Below, in pieces: positions 1 through 7,523 of a stretch of 33,427 bases of DNA. The DNA lies in assembly GCA_030832605.1 (NCBI GenBank), contig JAURIU010000008.1, positions 1 through 33,427 on the forward strand, given 5' to 3'. Made by a program: the position numbers and the translations under genes. This stretch comes from Rhodoluna sp. (GTDB lineage: Bacteria > Actinomycetota > Actinomycetes > Actinomycetales > Microbacteriaceae). A model generated the notes under the pieces. It had not been told where the DNA came from and made no database searches. It worked only from the letters and a program-made list of their open reading frames with translations. Position 1 is the stretch's first letter; the number at the start of each line of letters is the position of its first letter.

Positions 1-54
1 CACGCCGAACACTAGCCCGACGAGCAGGCCGATGCAGAAGGCTGCGATGGTCAT
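1..54 (-). CDS. N-terminus of a membrane protein (partial, runs off the window)
   Basis: An ATG on the minus strand overlaps the prs stop codon in an ATGA arrangement. The 18 visible codons read MTIAAFCIGLLVGLVFGV, a strongly hydrophobic stretch that looks like a first membrane helix or signal anchor. The overlap implies translational coupling to prs. The rest of the gene is outside the window, so no function can be given. Confidence 0.6.
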   Translation of the reverse strand, partial: MTIAAFCIGLLVGLVFGV

Positions 55-1085
55 GCCTTCTTGAACGCGCCGACCTGATTGAACAGGTTCACGACTACGC
101 CCACCACGTTCTGGACGGTCGGCCACAGTGAGTTGACCGAGTCGTCGTCGAATACCGCGCTTATGGCTTTGGCAATCAGCGGAGCAATCGAGAGAACCAC
201 GAGCTTGTCGAACTGCTTATCTGGGCCAACCGGAAGGGTGTTGGTAACAACTACCGCGTCAACGGCTTCGCTTGAAAGGCGCTCAACCGCTGGGTCAGAG
301 AAGATGGCGTGGGTTGCTGCCACGATCACTCGAGCTGCGCCATTCTTTTTGAGAGCTGCGGCGGCTGCCACGATGGTGCCGGCGGTGTCGATCATGTCGT
401 CAACCAGCAAACAGGTGCGGCCTTCCACGTCACCGACGAGTTCGTGCGCGGTGACCTGGTTCGGAACATCCGGGTCGCGACGTTTGTGAACAATCGCTAG
501 AGGTGCGCCGAGACGATCGGCCCAAATGTCGGCAACTCGAACGCGGCCCGAGTCCGGCGAAACAACGGTTAGTGGCTCGTTACCCCAATTGGCGGCAACA
601 TAATCGCAAAGCATTGGCAGAGCCCAAAGGTGGTCGACAGGGCCGTCGAAAAAACCCTGAATCTGAGGTGTGTGAAGGTCGACCGAAATGAGGCGATTTG
701 CACCAGCGGCCTTGTAAAGGTCGGTGACCAAGCGGGCCGAGATTGGCTCGCGACCCTTGTGCTTCTTGTCTTGACGGGCGTAAGGAAAAAATGGTGAGAC
801 AACGGTGATTCGCTTTGCCGAGGCACGCTTTAGGGCATCGACCATAAGCAGCTGCTCCATTAGCCAGTGGTTGACCGGTGCAGGGTGAGCTTGAATCACG
901 AAGGCGTCGACACCGCGAACACTCTCTTCGAAACGAACAAAGGTTTCGCCGCTGGCAAAGTCGTAAGCGGTGGTTGGAACCAGTTCGGTTCCAAGAAGTT
1001 CAGCAATCTCGAGCGCTAGACCCTGGTGAGCGCGGCCACTAAGTAGTGCGAGTCTTTTTCGACCGGTGATTGTGATTTCGCTCAA
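51..1085 (-). CDS. prs: Ribose-phosphate pyrophosphokinase (PRPP synthetase)
   Basis: Makes 5-phosphoribosyl-1-pyrophosphate from ribose-5-phosphate and ATP in the cytoplasm, feeding purine, pyrimidine, NAD, histidine and tryptophan synthesis. The ATP/Mg region YARQDKKHKGREPISARL, the DLHTPQIQGFF segment and the PRPP-binding loop VDDMIDTAGT are all present, and 344 residues is slightly longer than the usual 310-330. I chose the TTG at 1085 (LSEITITG...): the 32 upstream codons in the ORF track overlap the end of glmU and look non-coding, and GGGAG sits about 9 nt upstream of this TTG. It lies 19 nt after glmU, so the two are probably co-transcribed, as is usual in Actinobacteria. The C-terminal tail after the catalytic core is a little extended. 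Confidence 0.95.
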   Translation of the reverse strand: MSEITITGRKRLALLSGRAHQGLALEIAELLGTELVPTTAYDFASGETFVRFEESVRGVDAFVIQAHPAPVNHWLMEQLLMVDALKRASAKRITVVSPFFPYARQDKKHKGREPISARLVTDLYKAAGANRLISVDLHTPQIQGFFDGPVDHLWALPMLCDYVAANWGNEPLTVVSPDSGRVRVADIWADRLGAPLAIVHKRRDPDVPNQVTAHELVGDVEGRTCLLVDDMIDTAGTIVAAAAALKKNGAARVIVAATHAIFSDPAVERLSSEAVDAVVVTNTLPVGPDKQFDKLVVLSIAPLIAKAISAVFDDDSVNSLWPTVQNVVGVVVNLFNQVGAFKKA

Positions 1086-1104
1086 CTTATTGGCTCCCGT
1101 TTTG

Positions 1105-2535
1105 TTATTTCTGGTTTTTTGCTGACTCGGCAGCCGCGGCTGCTTTTGAACCAGGACGTTTGTCGAGAACCCAATCGGCAATGTTGCGTTGCGGGGCCAC
1201 GTTCATTGCGAGCGCACCCGGCTCTACATCTTTGCGTACTGCAGTTCCCGCAGCCGTATAGGCTCCATCACCAATAGTAATAGGGGCGACGAAGACATTA
1301 TGCGACCCGGTTTTCACGTGCGAACCGATGATGCTGCGATGTTTTTCTACGCCGTCGTAATTAGCGAAAATCGTTCCGGCACCGATGTTCGAATGCTCAC
1401 CAATCTCGGCGTCGCCAACATAAGAAAGGTGCGGAATCTTGCTTCCAGCACCGATTTTTGCATTCTTGGTTTCGACGAATGTGCCAATTTTGCCGCCGGC
1501 ACCTATTTCTGTTCCCGGGCGAAGGTAGGCAAATGGGCCAACGCTGGCATCGTCACCGATGATCGACGAATTGACGTGCGACTTCACCACGGATGCTCGC
1601 GCACCAACCTGAGCGTCAACCAAAACTACTTCTGGCCCAATGCTCGCGCCTTCGGCAACCGTGGTCATGCCGTGCAGCATGGTGCCCGGCAGCAGTGTTA
1701 CGTCTTGACCAAGTGAAACGGTTACGTCGATCCAGGTAGAGGCCGGGTCGAGAATCGTCACCCCCGCCATCATCCACGCTTCACATATGCGCCAGTTAAG
1801 TTCGGCGCTCACTTCGGCAAGCTGAACTCGGTCGTTGATGCCGGCAACCTGCCAGTTGTCTTCGACTGCGAGTGCCTGAACCTTGTGGCCCGCTTGTAAG
1901 GCAACCGAAACAACGTCGGTTAGGTACTTTTCGCCCTGCGCGTTCGCGGCACCAACATGGCCAAGTGCAGAACGCAAAACGGTCGAATCGAAAACATAAA
2001 CGCCGGCATTCACTTCGGCTATCTCGAGCTGAGCTTCGGTGGCATCTTTGTGCTCGACGATGGTCTGCAATTCGTCATCTTCGCTGCGAACAATACGCCC
2101 GTATCCGGTTGGGTCGTCGGCGATGCTCGAGAGAACCGAGACCGCGTATCCGCCATCAAGGTGGGCTTCGATTAGCGCCTCGAGGGTTGAAACCTCGAGT
2201 AGCGGCACGTCACCGCTGGTAACCACAACTGCCCCGTTGAAATCGCTCGGTAGAGCATCCAAGCCGCATTCGACAGCTCGGCCGGTGCCAGGCTGGTGGT
2301 CTTGCTCGGCCCATTTTGCGTTTGGGTAGAAAGTTTCGATGTAAGCAGCGATTTGGTCGCGTTCGTGGCGAATAATCGGCACAACATGAGCTGCACCTAG
2401 AGCATTTGCGGTTGAGAGAACGTGGCCAAGCATCGGAAGGCCGGCGATTTCGTGCATAACTTTAGGTTTGCCCGACTTCATTCGAGTTCCTTCACCGGCA
2501 GCCAGAACGATCACAGCCAAGTGCTTCTCGGTCAT
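1105..2535 (-). CDS. glmU: Bifunctional GlcN-1-P acetyltransferase / GlcNAc-1-P uridylyltransferase
   Basis: Makes UDP-GlcNAc for peptidoglycan in two steps: acetylation of glucosamine-1-phosphate and uridylyl transfer. The N-terminal nucleotidyltransferase starts with LAAGEGTRMKSGKPK (about residues 11-25). The C-terminal half is a left-handed beta-helix of hexapeptide repeats (IGDDASVGPFAYLRPGTEIGAG...), with the acetyltransferase region GAGTIFANYDG. At 476 residues it is full length. The start at 2535 follows AGGAG by 5 nt; the 18 upstream codons in the ORF track run toward the tRNA-Gln and are rejected. It is followed closely by prs. Confidence 0.97.
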   Translation of the reverse strand: MTEKHLAVIVLAAGEGTRMKSGKPKVMHEIAGLPMLGHVLSTANALGAAHVVPIIRHERDQIAAYIETFYPNAKWAEQDHQPGTGRAVECGLDALPSDFNGAVVVTSGDVPLLEVSTLEALIEAHLDGGYAVSVLSSIADDPTGYGRIVRSEDDELQTIVEHKDATEAQLEIAEVNAGVYVFDSTVLRSALGHVGAANAQGEKYLTDVVSVALQAGHKVQALAVEDNWQVAGINDRVQLAEVSAELNWRICEAWMMAGVTILDPASTWIDVTVSLGQDVTLLPGTMLHGMTTVAEGASIGPEVVLVDAQVGARASVVKSHVNSSIIGDDASVGPFAYLRPGTEIGAGGKIGTFVETKNAKIGAGSKIPHLSYVGDAEIGEHSNIGAGTIFANYDGVEKHRSIIGSHVKTGSHNVFVAPITIGDGAYTAAGTAVRKDVEPGALAMNVAPQRNIADWVLDKRPGSKAAAAAESAKNQK

Positions 2536-2560
2536 CGCTCTCCTACTCTCGGTTGGATTG

Positions 2561-2631
2561 CTGGCCCACCAGGACTCGAACCTAGACAAACGCCTCCAAA
2601 GGGCGTGGTGCTGCCATTACACCATGGGCCA
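2561..2631 (-). tRNA. tRNA-Gln (anticodon TTG)
   Basis: Read on the minus strand, the sequence folds into a cloverleaf. The acceptor TGGCCCA pairs with TGGGCCA, the anticodon stem ACGCC/GGCGT closes the loop CTTTGGA (anticodon TTG), and the T-arm is CTAGG-TTCGAGT-CCTGG. The discriminator is G, typical of tRNA-Gln, and CCA is not encoded. It lies between the ABC-F gene and glmU on the same strand and could be processed from a common transcript. Confidence 0.93.
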
Positions 2632-2676
2632 ACGTCGACGACTTTGAAAGTCTCCAACGCTATAAGTCTGCCAGAT

Positions 2677-4503
2677 TTAGCTGAGCAACTCGGATGTTTC
2701 TAGCCACTCAATCTCTAAAGATTCGCGTTTTTCGTTCAAATCGCTCTGGCGTTCAACCAATTTTGCCAAGCCGTCGTAATCGCTCTGGTCGTGAACCGCC
2801 ATATCGGCGTGTAATGCGGCTTCTTCGGCGCTGAGCTTTTCGAGCGCGCGTTCGATGCGGGCCAGGTTCTTCTCGGCGTCGCGCAACGCTGCACCACTGA
2901 GCTTGGCGGGTGCGGGTGAATCGTTCGCGGCGGGTTCGGCAACAGCATCCGCGTTGCTATCTGCGTTGGTCGGGTGGTTCTTTGCGCCACCGCCCAAGCT
3001 AGCCGCGCGCAGAGCGAGGTATTGGTCTACTCCCCCGGTCAGGTGGCGCAGTCGCAGGTCGCCCATGAGTGCGTATTGGTCGTCGGTCACACGCTCGAGC
3101 AGGTAGCGGTCGTGGCTGACCACGATTAGCGTGCCCGGCCAGCCATCGAGCAGGTCTTCCATGGCGGCGAGAATGTCGGTGTCGAGGTCGTTGGTTGGTT
3201 CGTCGAGAATCAGCACGTTGGGCTCACCAAAAAGTAGGCGCAAGAATTGCAACTTGCGGCGCTGACCACCCGAAAGGTCTTCGATCGGGGTTTGCAATTG
3301 CGCCTGGCTGAAGCCAAGTTGCTCAACAAGTTGGCTCACGCTGACTTCTTTTTTGTCGACGTTGAACGAGGTTTTTTCGCGGGCGAGCAGTTGAAAAATT
3401 CGCTCGCCGTGAAACTCGTCGAGTTCGCGCACGTCTTGGCTCAAGATCGCGATCTTGACGGTCTTACCTAGCTTCACGCGCCCCTTGGTTGGGCTCAACT
3501 CACCCTGAATCAGTCGCAGCAGCGTGGTTTTGCCGGCACCGTTCACGCCGACCAGGCCAACACGATCGCCAGGGCCCAAACGCCAGGTGACATCGTGCAG
3601 CAGCTCGAGTCCGTCGATCGAGTAGCTCAGGTTTTCGACATCGATCACGTCTTTGCCGAGTCTCGCGGTGGCCAGCTTCGACAAGGCAACCCGGTCACGC
3701 GGGGCGGGCTCGTTCGCTATAAGTTCGGCGGCAGCATCCATGCGAAATTTCGGCTTGGTTGTGCGGGCAGGGGCACCACGCCCAAGCCAAGCCAACTCTT
3801 TGCGCAGCGTGTTCTGGCGGCGCGATTCACTCGCCGCAGCACTTCGCGAACGCTCGTTTCGCTGCAAAATGTAGGCGGCGTAACCGCCCTCGAACGGCTC
3901 GATTTGTCCGCCGTAAACCTCCCAGGTGTAGTTGCAAACCGCGTCTAGAAACCAGCGATCGTGAGTCACAACGACGAGACCACCGGCAGTTTTGCTCCAG
4001 CGGTCATTGAGGTGCTTGGCGAGCCAGGCTACGCCTTCGACATCGAGGTGGTTGGTAGGTTCATCGAGCATCACGATGTCGAGGTCTTGCACCAGAAGCG
4101 CGGCTAGGGCCACACGACGACGCTGGCCACCGCTTAGCTCATCGACCAGCTGATTCCAGTCGAGGTCGTTGAGTAGGCCAGAAATCACATCGCGGACGCG
4201 TGCGTCACCGGCCCAAACGTGCTCGGGTGTGTGACCAACAACTGCAGCACCAATCGTGAGCGAGCCGTCGAGCACATCACCTTGGTCGAGTAACCCGATT
4301 CGAATGCCGCCGCGATGAGTGACACGACCCGAGTCGACTTCTAGGCGTTTTGCCAGAACCTTGAGCAGCGTTGATTTGCCATCGCCGTTCGCGCCAACTA
4401 CGCCAATTCGGTCGCCCTCGTTGATGCCGATGGTTACGCCGCTGAAAACCTCTTTGGTCGGAAAAGCGAGCCTGATATCTTCACCGCCTAGCAAGTGGGC
4501 CAA
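2677..4503 (-). CDS. ABC-F family ATPase (Uup/EttA-like)
   Basis: A soluble duplicated ABC ATPase without membrane domains; family members act on the ribosome (translation factors or antibiotic protection). Domain 1 has Walker A GANGDGKST (about residues 38-46), signature LSGGQRRRVAL and Walker B IVMLDEPTNHLD. Domain 2 has GVNGAGKTT, LSGGQRRKLQF and VLILDEPTNDLD. The linker between the domains is rich in Arg/Lys. A charged coiled coil at the end (LRDAEKNLARIERALEKLSAEEAAL...) resembles the Uup C-terminal domain. At 608 residues it is full length. The start is a TTG at 4503, 4 nt after the ispE stop, implying coupling. The subfamily and any resistance role cannot be decided from sequence alone. 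Confidence 0.9.
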   Translation of the reverse strand: MAHLLGGEDIRLAFPTKEVFSGVTIGINEGDRIGVVGANGDGKSTLLKVLAKRLEVDSGRVTHRGGIRIGLLDQGDVLDGSLTIGAAVVGHTPEHVWAGDARVRDVISGLLNDLDWNQLVDELSGGQRRRVALAALLVQDLDIVMLDEPTNHLDVEGVAWLAKHLNDRWSKTAGGLVVVTHDRWFLDAVCNYTWEVYGGQIEPFEGGYAAYILQRNERSRSAAASESRRQNTLRKELAWLGRGAPARTTKPKFRMDAAAELIANEPAPRDRVALSKLATARLGKDVIDVENLSYSIDGLELLHDVTWRLGPGDRVGLVGVNGAGKTTLLRLIQGELSPTKGRVKLGKTVKIAILSQDVRELDEFHGERIFQLLAREKTSFNVDKKEVSVSQLVEQLGFSQAQLQTPIEDLSGGQRRKLQFLRLLFGEPNVLILDEPTNDLDTDILAAMEDLLDGWPGTLIVVSHDRYLLERVTDDQYALMGDLRLRHLTGGVDQYLALRAASLGGGAKNHPTNADSNADAVAEPAANDSPAPAKLSGAALRDAEKNLARIERALEKLSAEEAALHADMAVHDQSDYDGLAKLVERQSDLNEKRESLEIEWLETSELLS

Positions 4504-4507
4504 GTCG

Positions 4508-5443
4508 TTATTCGCTCTCTAGTTGTGCACCGAGCGGGCTGGTGCTGGTGGCGAATGAGTCGAAGTTCGCCTCGCGAAGTTTTGCGACGAGTTCGGTCGC
4601 CGCCTGCTCACTGGCAACCAGTGCCGCAACCGTTGGGCCCGACCCCGAAACAAATGCTCGAAGCGCGCCATACTTTTCGGCGGTCGCCAGGGTGAGTTCA
4701 AGCTCGGGCTGAAGTGCAAGCGCCGCCGGCTCTAGATCGTTGTGAATCAACTTGGCGATTTGCTCGATGTTGCCTTCGGCAAGAGCCGCAATAAGTGCGC
4801 TCGGATGCTCGGGCGACCCGACCTCGTGTGGGTCAACCCCCGCCTGCTCACGTTGCCGGTCGAGCTCGGCATAAACCTTTGGCGTGCTCAAGCCGGTGCG
4901 GCTCGAGATCATCACAAAGTGAAGTTCGGCACCCAGCGCCAGTCGCTCGAGGCGATCACCGCGACCAAGCCCGAGCGCAGTGCCGCCATGCATACAAAAC
5001 GGCACATCGGCACCGAGGCGACGTGACTGAAACTGCAGAGCTTCGATAGACAGGTCTAACCCAAACTTTTCGGCAGCGGCCAAGAACGCTGCGGCAGCAT
5101 CGGCACTGCCACCGGCCATTCCACCGGCAACGGGAATCTGCTTTGAAATTTTTATGTCGAGCGCACGAGGGGTATCGAGGGCAGCCAGCTCGGCGGCCAA
5201 GAGGCTTGCTTTGACCACGAGGTTCGATTCATCGGTTGGCACAAGCTCGAGTTGCTCAGCTGCGATGGTGCCAGCCACCGCGATGCTCCAGGCCGCATCC
5301 TTCGAGCGTGACACTGTTACGCGTTCGCGAAGGTTCAGTGCTTGATAAATACTCACGACGTCGTGGTAGCCGTCGAAATCAAGCGCACCAACGCCAAAGT
5401 GCAGATTAACTTTGCCAGGGGCTGAGGCAATCACTGTGCGCAC
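4508..5443 (-). CDS. ispE: 4-diphosphocytidyl-2-C-methyl-D-erythritol kinase
   Basis: GHMP-family kinase that phosphorylates CDP-methylerythritol in the MEP isoprenoid pathway. The N-terminal substrate region SAPGKVNLHFGVG, the ATP loop PVAGGMAGGSADAAAAF and the C-terminal FVSGSGPTVAAL motif are all visible. I chose the GTG at 5443 (VRTVIASAPGKVN), just after the upstream gene's TAG; this gives 311 residues. A GTG 9 nt earlier is a fair alternative. The ORF-track ATG at 5485 reaches into the upstream gene. It is followed by the ABC-F gene, the usual actinobacterial order after rsmA. Confidence 0.94.
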   Translation of the reverse strand: MRTVIASAPGKVNLHFGVGALDFDGYHDVVSIYQALNLRERVTVSRSKDAAWSIAVAGTIAAEQLELVPTDESNLVVKASLLAAELAALDTPRALDIKISKQIPVAGGMAGGSADAAAAFLAAAEKFGLDLSIEALQFQSRRLGADVPFCMHGGTALGLGRGDRLERLALGAELHFVMISSRTGLSTPKVYAELDRQREQAGVDPHEVGSPEHPSALIAALAEGNIEQIAKLIHNDLEPAALALQPELELTLATAEKYGALRAFVSGSGPTVAALVASEQAATELVAKLREANFDSFATSTSPLGAQLESE

Positions 5444-5444
5444 G

Positions 5445-5741
5445 CTAACCACCGAACCTTGCCACGAGCTCGGCTCGACGAGCATCCCAGTAATTTTTCC
5501 AAAAACTCAACTGCTCTTGGGTTTGGCATAGATCGTGCAAAACAAGGAGCGTGCATAAGTCGGCATTCTCAGCCTCGATCGAGATGGTCACACGCGTTGC
5601 ATCGTCGAAAGAAAGGGCCACGCGCGACTCTTTGCGTACCAACATGCGCGGATGCTCAGCCGCAGGCCATTGAGCCAAATCACCAAGCGCGGCGAATATG
5701 CGGGCAGCCGAAGCGTTGAGCGAAAGCTCGAAATCGAGCAT
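5445..5741 (-). CDS. Small SRPBCC/AHSA1-like protein
   Basis: A 98-residue protein starting MLDFELSLNASAARIFAALGDLAQWP and ending LSFWKNYWDARRAELVARFGG. The pattern of 'A..IFAAL.D...W' at the N-terminus, beta-rich middle and a final helix with W-x(3)-W-x(3)-R is that of a short START/SRPBCC (Hsp90-activator-like) fold, a hydrophobic-ligand cavity family. This is a family-level guess from pattern only. It sits between rsmA (46 nt upstream) and ispE, whose start directly follows its stop, so it belongs to the operon. The ORF-track ATG at 5948 lies inside rsmA and is rejected. Ligand and function are unknown. Confidence 0.75.
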   Translation of the reverse strand: MLDFELSLNASAARIFAALGDLAQWPAAEHPRMLVRKESRVALSFDDATRVTISIEAENADLCTLLVLHDLCQTQEQLSFWKNYWDARRAELVARFGG

Positions 5742-5787
5742 GAGAATGTGACGGTTGCGGCCAACCGGCTCTGATTGCGCGGAGTGC

Positions 5788-6624
5788 CTACCCACGAGCC
5801 CTCGCAATCGAAACAAACTGCTCGATGGTGAGTTCTTCGCCACGGGCTTGCGGTGAGATTCCAGCGGCAACCAGCGCGACCTCGGCCTCTGCAGGTGAAC
5901 CAGCCCAACTGGCCAGCGACTGGCGCATGGTCTTGCGGCGCTGACCAAAAGCTGCGTCGATCACTGCAAAGGTAGATTCGCGCAGAGCCTCGGAGTCGAT
6001 TGGGGTGGCGTGTCGCTCGAAATAGACCAGCGCCGAATCAACATTTGGAACCGGCCAAAAAATGGTTCGGCCAACATTACCGGCCAGAGCGGCCGAGCCA
6101 TACCAAGCGAGCTTTGCGCTCGGCGCGCCATAAACCTTCGAGCCTGGCTTGGCAGCGAGTCGGTGAGCGACCTCGGCCTGCACCAAGACCAGCCCCTTGT
6201 TGATTGAGCCGAAGCGCTCTATGAAATTCAGCAGCACCGGCACCGAAATGTTGTATGGCAAGTTAGCCACCAGCGCATCTGGTGCTTTTGGAAGTTCGGT
6301 GATGGTCATCGCATCGTGCGTGACCAGCTTGAAGTTCTTGCCGGGTGCGCGTTTGGCGATGGTCTGCTCAAGGGCCGCGGCCATCTTGGCATCGATCTCG
6401 ACCGAGATCACCGAGTCGGCAACCTCGAGCAACCCTAGAGTGAGCGAGCCGAGGCCTGGGCCAATTTCAACAACGCACTCGTTACCGGTGAGTTTGGCAG
6501 CTGCCACAATGCGGCGAATGGTGTTTGGGTCGGTGACAAAGTTTTGGCCAAGCTTTTTCGTCGGCACCACTCCGAGGCGGTCGGCCAATTCACGGATGTC
6601 GCTACCGCCAAGCAACTCGACCAC
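5788..6624 (-). CDS. rsmA: 16S rRNA A1518/A1519 dimethyltransferase
   Basis: KsgA-type enzyme that N6-dimethylates two adjacent adenines in the 3'-terminal hairpin of 16S rRNA late in 30S assembly. KKLGQNFVTDPNTIRRIV is the family N-terminus, CVVEIGPGLGSLT is SAM motif I and ALVANLPYNISVP is the catalytic NLPY motif. At 278 residues it is normal length. I chose the GTG at 6624, which overlaps the tatD stop by one base (TAGTG) and has GAGGG upstream; the ATG at 6642 is possible but lies fully within tatD. It is translationally coupled to tatD. In mycobacteria rpfB lies between these two genes; it is absent here. Confidence 0.95.
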   Translation of the reverse strand: MVELLGGSDIRELADRLGVVPTKKLGQNFVTDPNTIRRIVAAAKLTGNECVVEIGPGLGSLTLGLLEVADSVISVEIDAKMAAALEQTIAKRAPGKNFKLVTHDAMTITELPKAPDALVANLPYNISVPVLLNFIERFGSINKGLVLVQAEVAHRLAAKPGSKVYGAPSAKLAWYGSAALAGNVGRTIFWPVPNVDSALVYFERHATPIDSEALRESTFAVIDAAFGQRRKTMRQSLASWAGSPAEAEVALVAAGISPQARGEELTIEQFVSIARARG

Positions 6625-7523
6625 TAGAGACCCTCGCTCCATGATCCATAGACGCGCACGGTGTTTTCGGCAAGCGCGCCCGCCATTTCGTTCTCATCTA
6701 GCCCACGCAGTTCGGCCATTTTGCGCACTGTGATCGGCACTAGGTATGAGGCGTTCGGACGTCCGCGATAAGGCTCCGGGGTTAAAAACGGTGCATCGGT
6801 CTCGACCAACAGCAGCTCTTTCGGCGCCCACTCTAGGCAATCACGCAAATGTTGGTTTCGTTTGATGGTGATGTTGCCGGCAAAGCTCATGTACCAACCC
6901 TGATTGGCACATTTTTTGGCAAAATCAAGGTCACCCGAATAGCAGTGCATGACGACTCGCTCTGGCGCACCAACCCGAAGCAGAGTTTCATAAACTTCGT
7001 CGTGCGCCTCACGGTCGTGAATCATCAAAGCGATGTTGTTTTCTTTGGCAATTCGAACGTGCTCTTCGAAAGAAAGTTGCTGAAGACCGAGTGATTCGTC
7101 GCCCTCGGTTCGATAAAAGTCCAAACCAGTTTCGCCAATGGCTCGCACCCGGGGTTGAGTGGCGAGCAACTCTATTTCGGCGATGGCTTCTCGAAGAGCA
7201 TCCTCGTTTTCATATAGCGGCGCTTCGTTCGGGTGCAGGGCGACAGCCGCCAGAACGCGCGGTTCGCGGGCCGCCAAGTTCGCCGACCAGATTGAAGATT
7301 CGAGGGTCACGCCAACCTGAACCACGCCCAAAATGCCGGCGCTGTTGGCCAGGTCTAATTGCTCGGATGCGCTGAGCGGATGCTCACCGTCGGCGAAATC
7401 GAAATGCGTGTGATTGTCATAGGTGCCGACTTCGAGTGGTTCGGGAAGCGGCGGGTAACGAAGGTCGCGCGGATTGCTCTCACCCTTGTCTCGGCGAGTG
7501 CGAAACGGAGCGTCTTCGCTCAT
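6624..7523 (-). CDS. tatD: TatD family metal-dependent hydrolase (DNase)
   Basis: TIM-barrel amidohydrolase; family members are Mg-dependent 3'-5' exonucleases or D-aminoacyl-tRNA deacylases. Metal-binding motifs are in order: DNHTHFD, IGETGLDFYR, LMIHDREA, MHCYSGD and VETDAPFLTPEPYRGRPN. It has an N-terminal extension of about 30 residues before the barrel, common in actinobacterial TatD, for 299 residues in total. The ATG at 7523 overlaps the metG stop (TAATG), so it is coupled to metG; the longer ORF-track start lies inside metG. Confidence 0.94.
   Translation of the reverse strand: MSEDAPFRTRRDKGESNPRDLRYPPLPEPLEVGTYDNHTHFDFADGEHPLSASEQLDLANSAGILGVVQVGVTLESSIWSANLAAREPRVLAAVALHPNEAPLYENEDALREAIAEIELLATQPRVRAIGETGLDFYRTEGDESLGLQQLSFEEHVRIAKENNIALMIHDREAHDEVYETLLRVGAPERVVMHCYSGDLDFAKKCANQGWYMSFAGNITIKRNQHLRDCLEWAPKELLLVETDAPFLTPEPYRGRPNASYLVPITVRKMAELRGLDENEMAGALAENTVRVYGSWSEGL

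Noticed and set aside
2632-2652. Palindromes CGTCGACG and GACTTTGAAAGTC just upstream of tRNA-Gln
   Set aside because: Short, without a U-run or a spacing that fits a known operator; possibly a processing site, but not supportable.
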